Numbered from the stretch's first letter, positions 1 to 11,700 are shown. The stretch is 64,000 nt of DNA from Paracoccaceae bacterium (GCA_007692585.1 REBU01000041.1:44538-108537), one strand, 5' to 3'. Notes: a model not told the origin generated them from the letters alone. Translations and numbers: made by a program.

Positions 1-316
1 CGTCAGTGACCACAGCCAGACATGCGGTGTCCGTGTGGGTGATCGAGCCGGTCAAACCCGCGGGCCAGACCGGTGCCAGATCGATGCCCTGCAGCACTGG
101 GCGTGGGATGAGGCCGAGCTGGGCCATCGCTTCGCGCGCGGCCTGCCGACCTGCGCCGAATGCCCGCGCGCGCGCGGTCGAGACCTGCTCGATGGCAAGC
201 ACTTCATCGCCCATCAGGCGCGGCATGGGCGCGCGCGGATCACCAGAGCCCATGGCAACAGTTTCGGGCAACAGATGGCGAAGAAATTCGGGGAAGGCGA
301 ATTTTTGCTGGATCAT
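1..316 (-). CDS. 4'-phosphopantetheinyl transferase (Sfp/EntD type), 3' part cut by window edge
   Basis: PPTases of this family move phosphopantetheine from CoA onto the serine of carrier domains. About 105 codons are visible. The N-terminal part contains the R-x-F-GAGRQAAREAM stretch, then LAPVWPAGLTGSITHTDTAC, which match the EntD-type N-terminal region (the A-G-R-x-A-A-R block and the W-P-x-G-x-x-G-S-[IL]-[ST]-H block). The metal-binding D-x-E part lies beyond the window. The ATG at 316 overlaps the TGA of the upstream NRPS gene (313-315) as ATGA, so it is translationally coupled to it. It presumably activates the carrier domains of the NRPS and PKS encoded just upstream. Whether the gene is intact cannot be judged because its C-terminus is missing. 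Confidence 0.85.
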   Translation of the reverse strand, partial: MIQQKFAFPEFLRHLLPETVAMGSGDPRAPMPRLMGDEVLAIEQVSTARARAFGAGRQAAREAMAQLGLIPRPVLQGIDLAPVWPAGLTGSITHTDTACLAVVTD

Positions 317-3300
317 GTGCGGGCTGTCCTTTCCTGGCGCATGGCGCGTCGGCGTGCCATGGCGGTAGTGCGCTCGCTGGCGGTGAGGGCGGGTTGAGTG
401 GGCGGTGGTGCGGTGGTGGTCTGAGCTGATCTTGCGGCGCTGTCCCCTGCGCGGTCGAGATGATGCGCCAGATCCCCCAGGACCGGAAAGCGGAACAGAT
501 CGGTGATTGAGAGGCCCGGCAGGTTCAGCCGGTCGCGAAACGCGCGATGGGCCTGCACCGCCAGAAGCGAATGGCCGCCAAGATCGAAGAAATTGTCTGA
601 CGGGCTGACCTGCGCCAGCCCAAGCACGTCGCACCATACCTGCGAAAGCACGGCCAGCGTCCCGTCGCTGCGCGCGCGCATCTGCGGCGCGCTGGCCTGT
701 GCGACGGGCTGGATCGGCGCGGGCAGCGCCGCGCGGTCGATCTTCTTGTTGGGGGTGAGCGGAAACTCTGCCAGCGGCACCAGCGCTGCGGGCCGCATAT
801 GCGCGGGCAAGACCTGTGCCAGCGCTGCGCGCAGATCCGTTCCAGGGGTGCCTGTATAGTAGCCCACCAGCCGCTGGTCGCCTTCGCGATCTTCGCGCGC
901 GGTGACCACGGCCTGGGTGATCCCCGGTTGCGCGGCAAGCGCGGCCTCGATTTCGCCCAGTTCGATCCTGTGGCCCCGGATCTTGACCTGATGATCGATC
1001 CGGCCCAGGAAGCCGAGGCCCCCGCCCGCGCGTCGCCGCACCAGATCGCCTGTGCGATAGAGTCGCCCCGGCCCGAACGGGTTGGCGATGAAGCGCCGGG
1101 CGGTCAGTGCGGGCTGGCGCCAATAGCCGCGCGTCACCCCGTCGCCGCCGATGAGCAATTCCCCCGTCCCCCCCGGCGGCACTTCCGCGCCCTGCGCGTC
1201 GACGACATGGAGCGTGGTATTGGCAATCGGAAGGCCAAGCTCTGCGACCCCGCTGCCGCCGCGCGTCAGCCCGGTGGTGGACCAGATCGTCGTTTCGGTC
1301 GGCCCGTACATGTTTTGCACCGGCTGGCCTGTCAGGCCCGCGATATCCTGTGCAAGTGCGCCGGGCAGGGCTTCGCCGCCGATCATCACATGGGGCACCT
1401 TGGCGAGAGCTGCACGGGCGGCGTCATTCAGGCACAGCATCCGTGCCATGGACGGCGTGCATTGCAGATGCGTGACCTTGTGGCGCCGGATTTGCGCGGC
1501 AATCGAATAGTCATCGGCCGCCACTTCCGCGCCCGCATTCGTGCGGCGCACCACTTCGGCCAGCGGATAGAGGGCTTCCAGCACCTGATCGGCTGCGATG
1601 CCGTAATCGATCAGGCAGCCCACCTCGCCCACCCCGATGGATTTGAGCTGCTCGACCCGCGCCAGACAGTCTTCGACCGTGCCAAACAGGCCCGACTCCT
1701 CGAAATAGCGGTGGAACGCATGCTCAAGGATGCCGTCCACTTCGTCCTGCGAGAGCGACGCAAGGTCAATATCCATGGGCTTTGTCGCGCCTGCAGGGCG
1801 TTTGAAGGCCGGAAAGGCCCAGGCATATTGCTGGACCAGCCCGGCGGCGGCCAGCAGATAGGATTTCATCGGGCCTTGCGCGACCTGCCGGGCATGCTCG
1901 CGGTCGCGCGCGGCGAAGGTATGCAGCATCAGCGTGACCGTGAAATCCTGCGGATCATGGCCCGCCTCGCGCAGGGCAGCGTGGTAAAGGGTGATCTTCT
2001 CGGCCACTTCGGGGATCGACTGTCCGAGCAGATGGGTCAGCACATTGGCCCCGATCCGGCCTGCATCGCGCCATGTCTCGGGATTGCCCGCCACAGTCAG
2101 CCAGAGCGGCAAGTCCTTCGAGACTGGGCGCGGCAGGGTCTGGACCGGCACCATACCGTCGCCCTTGTCGAATTCCACCGGCTCGCCCCGCCACAGGCGG
2201 CGCAGCGTATCGATCATGTCGAACATGGCGCGGCGATTATGCGGCGGGCGGTTTTCAGGGCGGATCACGAAATCGACCGGGTGCCATCCCGAGGCGATCC
2301 CCAGCCCTGTCCGCCCATTGGTCAGATTGTCGATCACCGCCCAGTCTTCGGCGATGCGGATCGGGTGATGCAGGGGGGCCACGCAGGAGCCTGCGCGCAC
2401 GGCCAGGTTTTTCGTGACCGCAGCGACGGCCGCGCCGGTCACGGCCGGGTTGGGGAATGGCCCGCCAAAGGCGTGGAAATGGCGCTCGGGGGTCCAGATG
2501 GCGCAGAAGCCGTGGGTGTCGGCGAATTTCGCCCCCTCCAGCAGCAGGCGGTATTTCTGCGGGCCGGGGCCGTCATCATTGCCCCAATACATCAGGCTGA
2601 AGTCCATCTTCCTGTCAGAGACAGGGACCGGGCCGTGCGCGACCATGGCGCGATCTGCGTCGCCTTGCAGCACGACCTTGAAGCCGCGCGCCAGCGTCCA
2701 GAACAGCTCCAGCACCGAGATGTCGAAACTCAGCGAGGTCAGCGCCAGCCACACACCCGGCGTGTCATGGGCGATGCGCTCGTCCATTCCGGCGAAGAAA
2801 TTCGCGACATTGCCATGTTCGACCATCACCCCCTTGGGCCGCCCGGTCGAGCCGGAGGTGTAGATCAGATAGGCCAGATGGTCGGCGGTCACATCTGTTT
2901 GCGGGTTGGTGTCCGGGGCCTGATCCAGCCGCGCATCAGTGTCGAGCAGCACGATGTCGCCCTGATGGGCCGGCAGGCTGTCGCGCAGGGCGCGTTCACT
3001 GACGATCACGCTTGCGCCCGAATCGCTGAGGAAATGCGCCAGCCGGTCGCTTGGATAGTCCGGGTCCATCGGCACATAGGCCCCGCCCGCCTTCAGGATG
3101 CCGAGCGCGCCCACCACCAGTCCGGGGCCGCGCCGCGCACAGAGCGCCACCGGCATGTCCGGCCCGACGCCCATGCTGATCAGCACATGCGCAAGCTGGT
3201 TCGCGCGGGCGTTCAGCGCGGCGTAGCTCAGCTCCTCGGCCTCGAAACTCAGCGCGATGGCGTCGGGTGTGCGCGCCACCTGCGCTTCAAAAGCGTGGTG

Positions 3301-4791
3301 GATGCAGTCGCGCGCATAGGCGCGGGTGGTGTCAAGCGGTGCCGGATCGTCACGTCCCAGCGCCACGCGCATCAGGGCGGCGAAGTCCTGCGCGTCGGCT
3401 GGCGGGAAGCTGTCGGGGTCGTGATGCAGCAGATCCGTGTCGAGATCGAAGACCAACGAGGCGCGCACCTGCGCCCCATCGGCACAGATCGCCACAGGCG
3501 GCGCGTTGATCGGCCCCAGACCCGGGTCGCGCGCTGCCAGATCCAGAGCAAATCCCGGTGCGCGCGCCGCCCGCGCCAGCTGGCGTTCCAGCGCCTGTGT
3601 CGCATTGGGTGCGTCGAGATCGATGCGCAGCGGCACCCAGCCCGACAGGATCGCAGGGGCTGCAGCCATCGCAGGGGTGACATAGCGCAGATCGAAACGG
3701 CGCAGGCCCGTGCGCGTGGCGAGCGCATGGGCAAAGCCCAGGATACGGGCGGCGGGGCTGTCGCCTGCCGTGTCCAGCGCCAGCGTTGCGCGGGGCTGGC
3801 CGAAATGCCAGGGCGCAGGCTCCATCGCGCGCAGCGCGGCGCGCATTGCGGCTTCGGCCGGAACGACGCGCGCGAGCGCCGCGCCGAGGGCCGGATCAGG
3901 TCGGGGCAGGCGCGCGCCGCGCTCAACCAGCGTATCGGGGGCAATCGGCAGACCCTGCTGGCACAAAAGCCCCGTGCAGATCAGCGCGCCTGTGCCACAG
4001 GCCAGCGTGATGCTGTCAGCATCGACTGCGAGCACGTCGCCCGGCACGCCCTGCGCGTCGCTGACGCTGGCCGTGCTGACACAGACAATGCGCGGGCCAA
4101 GCGGCAGTTTGGCCGTCGTCAGCGGGTTCCAGTAGGGGCCATGATCGAGCGCGCGCACCTGCCGCGCGAGGGTCTCGGCGGGCTGCGTGAAGTCGAGAAA
4201 CCCCGCATCTGCAGGCCGGTCATCGCGCAGGCACTGGGTCCGCTGGTCCAGATCCTGTGCCTGCCCGTTCGCGTTGAGCGCCATCGCGGTGATGACCTCG
4301 GCGAAGCTCTCGCAGGCGGCGGCGAAGCATTTCGCGTTCAGCGTCAGCGCGGTGTCATCCGGGGCGATGTCAAACGCGCGGCGCACCAGCACCGGGCCTT
4401 CATCAATGCCCTCGGTAATCCGATGCCAGCAGATTCCGTGCTGTGTTTCGCCCGCGATCAAGGCCCAGACCGGCGCGTTCAGCCCGGCATAGCGCGGCAA
4501 GGGGCCGTCGTGGAAATTCACCGCACCGCGCCGGGGCAAGGCCAGAAGCTCCATGTCCAGTCGGTCGAGCCCGGCGATGTTCAACAGCCAGTCGAGGCTC
4601 TGTGCTGACAGGTGTGTTGCCAGATCCGTGCCGGGCTGCAGGATGCGCAGCCCTGCGTTCTGCGCCCAGCTGGCCACATGCGGGTTGCGGGTCGCCACGG
4701 CCCGAATCGTGTGCCCTGCCTGCAAGAGTTGCGCGCCACATTCGGCGAGCAAGGCTTCGTCGCCGATCAGGACTGTGGACATCGGCTGCAT
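313..4791 (-). CDS. NRPS: formyltransferase - half condensation - adenylation with inserted luciferase-like monooxygenase - carrier protein
   Basis: 1492 aa. Residues 1-240 resemble Fmt/ArnA formyltransferases, with VNFHDGPLPRYAG at 91-103 and GIDEGPVL at 128-135 carrying the N-H...D catalytic pattern. Residues about 330-480 look like the C-terminal half of a condensation domain only. Adenylation spans about 500-1360: YTSGSTGRPKG at 644-654, FDISVLELFW at 689-698, YGPTETT at 1162-1168, YRTGDL at 1245-1250 and the A10 lysine near 1349. Between motifs A4 and A5 (about 728-1080) sits an LLM-type flavin monooxygenase of the MupA/Atu3671 class, as in MtaG/MelG. The carrier serine is S1408 in LGGHSL. 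Aligned to GrsA, the specificity residues read D-I-L-Q-M-G-M-I-W-K, close to the glycine code. The start at 4791 is preceded by GAGGT overlapping the stop of the glycosyltransferase gene. Inference: glycine is loaded, possibly N-formylated, and alpha-hydroxylated on the carrier. Confidence 0.9.
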   Translation of the reverse strand: MQPMSTVLIGDEALLAECGAQLLQAGHTIRAVATRNPHVASWAQNAGLRILQPGTDLATHLSAQSLDWLLNIAGLDRLDMELLALPRRGAVNFHDGPLPRYAGLNAPVWALIAGETQHGICWHRITEGIDEGPVLVRRAFDIAPDDTALTLNAKCFAAACESFAEVITAMALNANGQAQDLDQRTQCLRDDRPADAGFLDFTQPAETLARQVRALDHGPYWNPLTTAKLPLGPRIVCVSTASVSDAQGVPGDVLAVDADSITLACGTGALICTGLLCQQGLPIAPDTLVERGARLPRPDPALGAALARVVPAEAAMRAALRAMEPAPWHFGQPRATLALDTAGDSPAARILGFAHALATRTGLRRFDLRYVTPAMAAAPAILSGWVPLRIDLDAPNATQALERQLARAARAPGFALDLAARDPGLGPINAPPVAICADGAQVRASLVFDLDTDLLHHDPDSFPPADAQDFAALMRVALGRDDPAPLDTTRAYARDCIHHAFEAQVARTPDAIALSFEAEELSYAALNARANQLAHVLISMGVGPDMPVALCARRGPGLVVGALGILKAGGAYVPMDPDYPSDRLAHFLSDSGASVIVSERALRDSLPAHQGDIVLLDTDARLDQAPDTNPQTDVTADHLAYLIYTSGSTGRPKGVMVEHGNVANFFAGMDERIAHDTPGVWLALTSLSFDISVLELFWTLARGFKVVLQGDADRAMVAHGPVPVSDRKMDFSLMYWGNDDGPGPQKYRLLLEGAKFADTHGFCAIWTPERHFHAFGGPFPNPAVTGAAVAAVTKNLAVRAGSCVAPLHHPIRIAEDWAVIDNLTNGRTGLGIASGWHPVDFVIRPENRPPHNRRAMFDMIDTLRRLWRGEPVEFDKGDGMVPVQTLPRPVSKDLPLWLTVAGNPETWRDAGRIGANVLTHLLGQSIPEVAEKITLYHAALREAGHDPQDFTVTLMLHTFAARDREHARQVAQGPMKSYLLAAAGLVQQYAWAFPAFKRPAGATKPMDIDLASLSQDEVDGILEHAFHRYFEESGLFGTVEDCLARVEQLKSIGVGEVGCLIDYGIAADQVLEALYPLAEVVRRTNAGAEVAADDYSIAAQIRRHKVTHLQCTPSMARMLCLNDAARAALAKVPHVMIGGEALPGALAQDIAGLTGQPVQNMYGPTETTIWSTTGLTRGGSGVAELGLPIANTTLHVVDAQGAEVPPGGTGELLIGGDGVTRGYWRQPALTARRFIANPFGPGRLYRTGDLVRRRAGGGLGFLGRIDHQVKIRGHRIELGEIEAALAAQPGITQAVVTAREDREGDQRLVGYYTGTPGTDLRAALAQVLPAHMRPAALVPLAEFPLTPNKKIDRAALPAPIQPVAQASAPQMRARSDGTLAVLSQVWCDVLGLAQVSPSDNFFDLGGHSLLAVQAHRAFRDRLNLPGLSITDLFRFPVLGDLAHHLDRAGDSAARSAQTTTAPPPTQPALTASERTTAMARRRAMRQERTART

Positions 4792-4794
4792 GTC

Positions 4795-5787
4795 TTACCT
4801 CGCATCAGGCGCCGCCTGCGCCTTGGCCATGCTTTGTGCGCGGTTGTTTTCAGGCCGCAGGTTTCGAAGACTATGTGCCAGAAGATCGCGGAGAAAATAT
4901 GGCGCGATGCGGTCGTCTTTGCGTTGCACCCGGCGTCGCAACTCCCAGATCAGCCCGCCCGTCAGATGGGCCAGTGTCGCAAGCCAGAAATGGATCTGCC
5001 CGCCGCGTTTGCGAAAATAGAGTGCGCGACTGTCGAACCAGTACTCCGGTTTGCGCGCCAGCCCTTTCACCCCGGTCGACGCGGCCGTGATATGCACGGC
5101 CCGCGCATGGGGCAGATAGACCCCGTGATAGCCCGCCTGATGGATGCGCAAACACAGGTCGGTTTCTTCGAAATAGAGGAAAAACCCCTCGTCAAAGAGC
5201 CCCACCTCATCCAGCACGCGGCGCGGGAACATCACGCTTGCACCTGCGCACCAGTCGATCCGGGTGATCTCGGTGGGCACGCCCTGCGGCACGATGTAGC
5301 GCGCGAGCGCGCGGCTGATGAAGCGCGTATGCGCGGCCCCCTCGAATTCCGACCAGATCGTGGGGAAGCGGAACACCGAGACATGATCCGTGCCGTCTTC
5401 GGCGCGCAGATGCCCGCCTGCGAAGCCGCAATCGCGATGGGCCAGCAGGTAGTCGCGCAGCGTTGCAATGGCGTCGGGGTCGGGGAAGGCGTCGGAATTG
5501 AGCAGATAGATGAAATCGGGTCGCCCGCCATCTGGCAGCCCCGCGCGGATTCCGGCGTTATTGCCTGCGCCGAAGCCGCCATTCTGGCCCGCCTGCAGCA
5601 CCTGCACGCGCGGCCAGTCGGCGGTCTGCGTGCAAAGCCAATCGAAAGAGCCGTCCTGGCTGTCATTATCGACGATGGTGATGGCGCCCGCGACGCCCTC
5701 CATCGCGCGGAACGCGGCCTGCGCGGCGCGCAAGGTCATCTCTGCGGTGCGGTAATTCAGGATCACGGTGAGCACGGTTTCAGTCAT
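4795..5787 (-). CDS. Family 2 glycosyltransferase (rhamnosyltransferase-like)
   Basis: 330 aa, GT-A fold. The N-terminus has the GT2 hallmarks VILNYRT, IVDNDSQDGS and GGFGAGNNAGI, followed by LLNSDAFPDP as the DXD-like metal/nucleotide-sugar site. The acceptor-side motif FFLYFEETDLCLRIHQAGY is typical of WbbL/RfbF-type rhamnosyltransferases, but the donor sugar cannot be assigned with certainty. No signal peptide; the C-terminus has a basic stretch after a short hydrophobic region (FWLATLAHLTGGLIW), compatible with membrane association. The start codon overlaps the PKS stop (ATGA) and the gene ends 3 bp before the NRPS start. Its position between PKS and NRPS genes suggests that it glycosylates the NRPS-PKS product or its carrier lipid. 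Confidence 0.88.
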   Translation of the reverse strand: MTETVLTVILNYRTAEMTLRAAQAAFRAMEGVAGAITIVDNDSQDGSFDWLCTQTADWPRVQVLQAGQNGGFGAGNNAGIRAGLPDGGRPDFIYLLNSDAFPDPDAIATLRDYLLAHRDCGFAGGHLRAEDGTDHVSVFRFPTIWSEFEGAAHTRFISRALARYIVPQGVPTEITRIDWCAGASVMFPRRVLDEVGLFDEGFFLYFEETDLCLRIHQAGYHGVYLPHARAVHITAASTGVKGLARKPEYWFDSRALYFRKRGGQIHFWLATLAHLTGGLIWELRRRVQRKDDRIAPYFLRDLLAHSLRNLRPENNRAQSMAKAQAAPDAR

Positions 5788-8700
5788 TCGGCAGCCTTTC
5801 CCAGTCCCGAGCGCGCGGCGATCATCTGGCGCAGTTTCGCGGCGAGCACGCGGACGTTTGGTTCAAGTACCATCGAATCGTGATTGCCCGGAACCTCGAA
5901 AACCTGCAGCTGAGGCGCGAAGGGCGACCAGCCGTTATCGGGCAGGACATATTCCTTGGCGCGGCTGACCCAGGCCCCTTTCGTGACGCGCCAATGCTGA
6001 TCAAGTGCCGGGCGGAAGAGCACCAGATTTCCCGCCCATGGCTGCACCTGATAGGCCGCAACCGCGCTGCGAAACGCGGCTTCGATCGCGGCATTGTGGA
6101 AGGCATCTGCACTGTCGATGGCAGGGCCTTGCGCGAGCGTGCCCTGCCATGCGCGGCGCGCGCGCCACCATTCGAGCGCATAGCCTGGCCCCTTGCGGCG
6201 AAATTCGGCAAGCTTGATCAGCATCCGGTCGGGCCTGGACAGGCGCGGGGTGACCGGCAGGGGCGTGTCGAGAAGCACCACGATCTCGACGCTTTCGCCT
6301 GCCGCTTCAAGCTGGCGCGCGATTTCATAGGCTGTGATCCCGCCGCCCGAAAAGCCGCCCAGCAGATAGGGCCCATGTGGCTGGACCTGCCGCATTTCCG
6401 CGATGTAATCGGCGGCGGCGTCCTCGATGCGGTCATGGGGGGCGGCGCCCCCGAACAGGCCACGGGCCTGCAGCCCGTAGAAGGGCCGGTCGCGGCCCAG
6501 GAGCATGGCAAGATGGCGCAGGTTGAGCACATTGCCAAACATGCCCGCGACCAGAAAGAAGGGGCGGCGCTGACCGCCTTCGCCCTCATGCATCGCCACC
6601 AGATGGGTGAAGCGGCGCAGCGGTGTGGGGCTGCGCGGGGCCATATCCGGGCCTGCCTCTGGCGCGGTGGCGGCGGTGATGATTTTCGCACAGGCCGCAA
6701 TGGTGGGGGCTTCAAAAAGCACTGACATCGGGAAATCGACCCCGAAGGTTTTGCGGATCTGTGCAAACAGCCGCACCGCGATCAGGGAATGGCCCCCGAG
6801 ATCGAAGAAATCATCCTCGACGCCGATCTCTTCGACGCCCAGAAGATCTGACCAGAACCCTGCGAGCATGCGCTCCACGTCATTGCGCGGCGCGATGAAA
6901 TCGGTCGCAAGTGTGGGGCGCGCGTAGCGGGTGGTCAGCCGGTCGCGCTGGGCGGCGCGGTCAAGCTGCGCGCAAAGCGACGCTGGCGCGATGGAGGAGA
7001 CGATCAGCCGCGATTGCCCCAGTGTCAGGGCGCGCAGGAATGCCTCGGCCCCTTCCTGCGGGGTGATGCCAAGCGCCAGCATCTCGCGCAGGCGTTCTTC
7101 GGCGGGCGAGAATGTGGTGCGGGTGTCGGGCGTGTCGCGCTCGATCTCACTCGCGCGGATCGGGGCGGCGTCTGCGAAACTGCCTGCGCTCAGCCGCTTG
7201 ACAGTGAAGCTTTCGATCTCGGCCAGCACGGTGCCGTCAGGGGTCGCGATGGTCACGTCGAAACTGGCAAATCCCGGCTCTGCGCCGCTGCGCAGGCGGG
7301 CATGGCTGACCAGATCGGCGGGCAGCGCCTGCCAGACCGTGACCCGGCCATAGGAGAGCGGCACCCAGAGGTTTGCGCCGCCATAGCCGGGGATCAGTTC
7401 CATCGCCCAGCCTGTCGCCAGATCCATCAGCGCCGGGTGCAGGATATGGCCTGCGGTCAGATCGCTGTGAAACTGTTCCGGCAGGGACAGATGCGCGAGT
7501 CCTTCGCGAGCCCCGTAAGCCAGCCGGGTCAGCACGCGCCAGCGCGGCCCGAAGGTCAGATGCGCCTCTTGCGGGCTGGCCAGTCCCGGCCCCGCGCGCT
7601 GATCGGGGCAGGCGGCGCTGATCGCGGCCAGATCCAGCGCTGCGGGTGCGGGCTGCGGCTCCGGGCGCAGCTGGGCCTGCGCATTGAGCACGAAGCCTGC
7701 GCTGCCGCCCTCGGTCACATCGCTGCGCAGGCTGAAGCGGTAGCCGGTCCCGGTCCGTTCCAGTGTCGCGCGCAGCGCGCGATGATCCGTGACCGTCACG
7801 GCGCGGAAGAAATAGAGATCCTCGATCGCGAAAGCGCCGATCTCGCCCTGCGCGCGCAGGGCCTGTGCCGCGATGTCGAGATAGGCCGTGCCCGGCAGCA
7901 CCGCCATGCCGTCGCGGGTGCGATGCTCATCGACGACCCAGGCTTGCGCGTCGAGCCGCAGGCTGAGGCGGCGATTGCCGCGCGGGTCGACATCCATCTG
8001 GTCGATCAGCGGCAGGTCGCAAGGCGTCGCAGGCGCTTGCGGCAGCGTGCCGAGGCGCTGGGCCATGGCATCGGCGGCCATGCCCGCTTCGGCCCAGATC
8101 CCCCAGTTCAGCGTCAGGACACGGGTCTTGCCGCCAATGCGGGATTGCGCATAGGCATCGAGATAGGCATTCGCCGCGACATAATCGACCTGTCCGGCAG
8201 GTGCGGTCAGCGTCGAGGTCGAGGAAAACAGCACCATCACCTGCAGCGCGCCGTCGGGCAGAAGCGCGTCGATTACATGCAGGCCATGCAGCTTGGGCGC
8301 AAACACGCTTTCGATATCGGCTGTGGATTTCGCCAGAAGCGGCGCGTCGTGAAGCGCACCTGCCGCGTGGATCAGCCCGTATGGCGCGCCAAAATCCGCG
8401 GTGGCCCTGTCCAGCGCGGTGCGCATCTCGTCGATATTGGCGACATCGGCCTGCACGGCCTGCACCGCCCCGCCCAGCGCTTCCAGACGCTCCAGCGCCA
8501 TGATCCGGCGGCTGGTCGCATCGGCAGGGCCGTGGCGGTCTTTCCACGCGGCCCAATCGGCGCGCGGTGGCAGGGGGCTGCGCGCGACAAGCGTGATGCG
8601 CGCGGCAAAACGGGTGATCAGCGTTTCGGCCAGCGTCAGGCCGATGCCGCCAAAGCCGCCGGTGATGATCCAATGCGCGGCTTCGGGCAGATCCGGCATG

Positions 8701-11700
8701 TCGGGGGGCAGCGGCACCGCGCGCAGCTGCTGCGCATAGCGCTTGGCGTTGCGGATCAGCGCCGTGCTGTTGGTCGGGCGGGCGCACAGCTCTTCGAGCA
8801 GCATCTCGACCCCGGCGCTGGCATCGATATCGAGCGTGGCACAGCTCAGCCCCGCAAGCTCGCGCGGGGCGACGCGGGCAGGCCCGGCGATCATGGCCTT
8901 TTCGGGGTTGCGCAGAACTTCCCCGTCCCGCGCCTGCGCCCCATTGGTGACCACGGTCAGATGCACCGGAAGGGCCAGATTTTCGCTTTGCATGGCCTGC
9001 GCTAGGAAGGTCAGCGCATAGAAGCCCTGTTCAAGATTGCGATGCAGGAAGTTCGAGCCGGGGCGGAAGGCCTCGCCCGATGTGACCAGCCAGAAATGCG
9101 CGATCCGCGTGGGCGCGATGCCTGCGGCGATCAGCTCGGCCAGAAGCCGCGCATAGGCGGCCTGTCCATGTTCGGGCGCAAGCGTGTAGAGCTGATCGGA
9201 TTTGCGCGCGAACCTATCGCCCGCGCGGACTTCGACCACGCGCTGGCCTGCCGCGCGCAATGCAGCAATGACCGGCGCGGCGCGGCCTGTGTCATCTGCG
9301 AAAATCAGCCATGTCTCGGCCAGCTGATCAAGATCGCGCATCACGTCGAGGTCGCAATCGGCATAGGCGGGTTTCCAGCGCGTCTGGCTGGCCCAGTCGC
9401 GCAGATCGTCCAGCCGTTCCAGACCCGGCGCGGGCGCAGTGGTGGCAGCGGTGCCGGGGTCGATGAAATAGCGCGCGCGCTGGAACGGATAGCTGGGCAG
9501 GCGCACGCGATTGCGCCGCGCATCGCCCCAGATCTGCGCCCAGTCGAATGTCCCGCCCAGCGCCCAGATGCGCCCCAGAACGCCCAGATGATAGAGGTCA
9601 TCGGCGATGTCTTCGTCGCGGTGGCGCAGCGCGCAGAGCACTTGCTGGCTGGCCACCCCGGCGGGCATCTGCGCCAGTGAGCTGAGCGCGCGGCCCGGTC
9701 CCATTTCGATATAGATGCGATTGGGGGCCGCGCTGAGCGTTTCCATGCAGGCGGAAAAGCGCACGGTCTGGCGCAGATGCTGCACCCAGTAGTCGGGGTC
9801 GGTCGCCTGCGCGGCGGTCAGCGGCTGGCCGGTCGTGTTCGAGATCACCGGCAGCTGCGGCGGGTGCAGGCTCAGCCCTGCCAGATAGGCGCGGAATTCG
9901 GGCAGGATCGGCTCCAGCATCCGGCTATGGGCGGCGATATCGATGGCGATGCGCTGCGGCTCGATCCCGTCGGCACGCAAGCGCGCATCGAGCGCGGCCA
10001 GCGCCGCTTCCGGCCCGGAAATCACGGTCAGCTCGGGCGCGTTGATCGCGGCCAGATCCAGCTCTGGGCTTAGATAGCGGGCCAGCGCGTCGGGCGAGAG
10101 CGGCACGGAGAGCATGCCGCCCGCAGGCACTGTGTCAAAGAGCTTGCCGCGCAGATGCACAAGGCCGATGCAGTCTTCAAAGGACATGACGCCCGCCAGA
10201 CAGGCCGCGACATTCTCGCCCATGGAATGGCCGACGATGAGCGACGGGGTCACGCCCCAGCCGATGAACATCTGCGCCAGCGCATATTCGGTGATCATGA
10301 TCAGCGGCAGTTGCACCGAGGGCCGTGTGAGTGCGGCATTGGCCGCGTCCTCCGCACCCGTATCCGGCAGCCACAGCGCGCGCAGGTCGTGGTCATGGCG
10401 CGGCTGCAACCAGTCGAGGCCCCGGTCCATCCATTCGGCAAAGACCGGCTCGGTCTGATAGAGGTCGCGCGCCATGCCCGCATATTGCGCGCCGCCGCCG
10501 GGGAACATGAAGACCATCTGCGGCGCGTCGAGCGCGTGATGGGTGAAGACCCGGCGGGGCCGCTCCTCGTCAAGCAAATCGGCGGCCTCGGCATGGGTTT
10601 CGGCGACAAGCACGCGGCGATGCTCGAAGCCCGTGCGGCCCTGCGCCAGTGTGAAGGCCACATCGGCCAGCGGCTGGTCGGGATGGGCGCGCAGATGGGC
10701 GGCGAGATTGCGCGCGGCGTCCTTAAGCGCGGCTTTTGAGCGCGCCGAGAGCGTCAGGATCTGGAACGGCCAGTCGCTGGGCGCGGACGGGGGCTGTGCG
10801 GGCGCTTCTTCGAGCACCACATGCGCGTTTGTGCCGCCCACGCCCAGCGAATTGACGCCTGCGCGCAAGGGGCCGCGCGCCTGCCACGGGGTCAGGCGGT
10901 CATTGACGACAAAGGGGCTTGCGTCGAAATCAATGGCGGGGTTCGGGGAAGCATAGCCAAGGCTGGGCGGCAATTCGCGGTGCTGAAGCGCGCAGGCCGC
11001 CTTGATCAGCGAGGCGACGCCCGCCGCCGTGTCCAGATGGCCGATATTGGTCTTGACCGAGCCGATCCGGCAGAAGCCGCGCTTGTCGGTGCCGAAGCCT
11101 TCGGTCAGGGCCGCGACCTCGATCGGATCGCCGAGATGGGTGCCGGTGCCGTGACATTCGACGTAAGAGATGCTCTCGGCATCGACGCCTGCGACCTGAT
11201 GCGCTTCGGCAATCGCGCGGGCCTGGCCTTCGACGGAGGGGGCCAGATAGCCCGCTTTCTGCGCGCCGTCATTGTTGATCGCGCTGCCCTTGATCACGGC
11301 GATGATCTGATCGCCATCGGCCAGCGCGTCGCTGAGCCTGCGCAGCACCACCGCGCCCGCGCCCGAGCCGAAGACCGTGCCCTGCGCGCGATGGTCAAAG
11401 GCATGGCATTGCCCGTCGGGCGACAGGATTTCATTCTCGCGAAACAGATAGCCGCGTCCCTGGGGCAGCTCGATGGTCACGCCGCCTGCCAGCGCCATGT
11501 CACATTCGCCCGTCAGCAGCGCCTGCACCGCGTAATGCACGGCCACCAGCGAGGTGGAGCAGGCGGTCTGCACATTGACCGACGGGCCGCGCAGGTCAAA
11601 GACATGGCTGACGCGGGTGGCGAGGAAGTCCTTGTCATTGCCGGTATGGCGCAGCAGGAACAGGCCCACATCCTCGACCAGATCGGGGTTCGAGCAGAGA

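Noticed and set aside
799..4608. Very long open frame (1269 codons) on the plus strand opposite the NRPS gene
   Set aside because: It is the antisense of a gene with clear domains, has no family-like sequence and the composition expected from a shadow frame in high-GC DNA. The same applies to the frames at 7014-9005 and 13223-15169 (+) and 18048-19817 (-).
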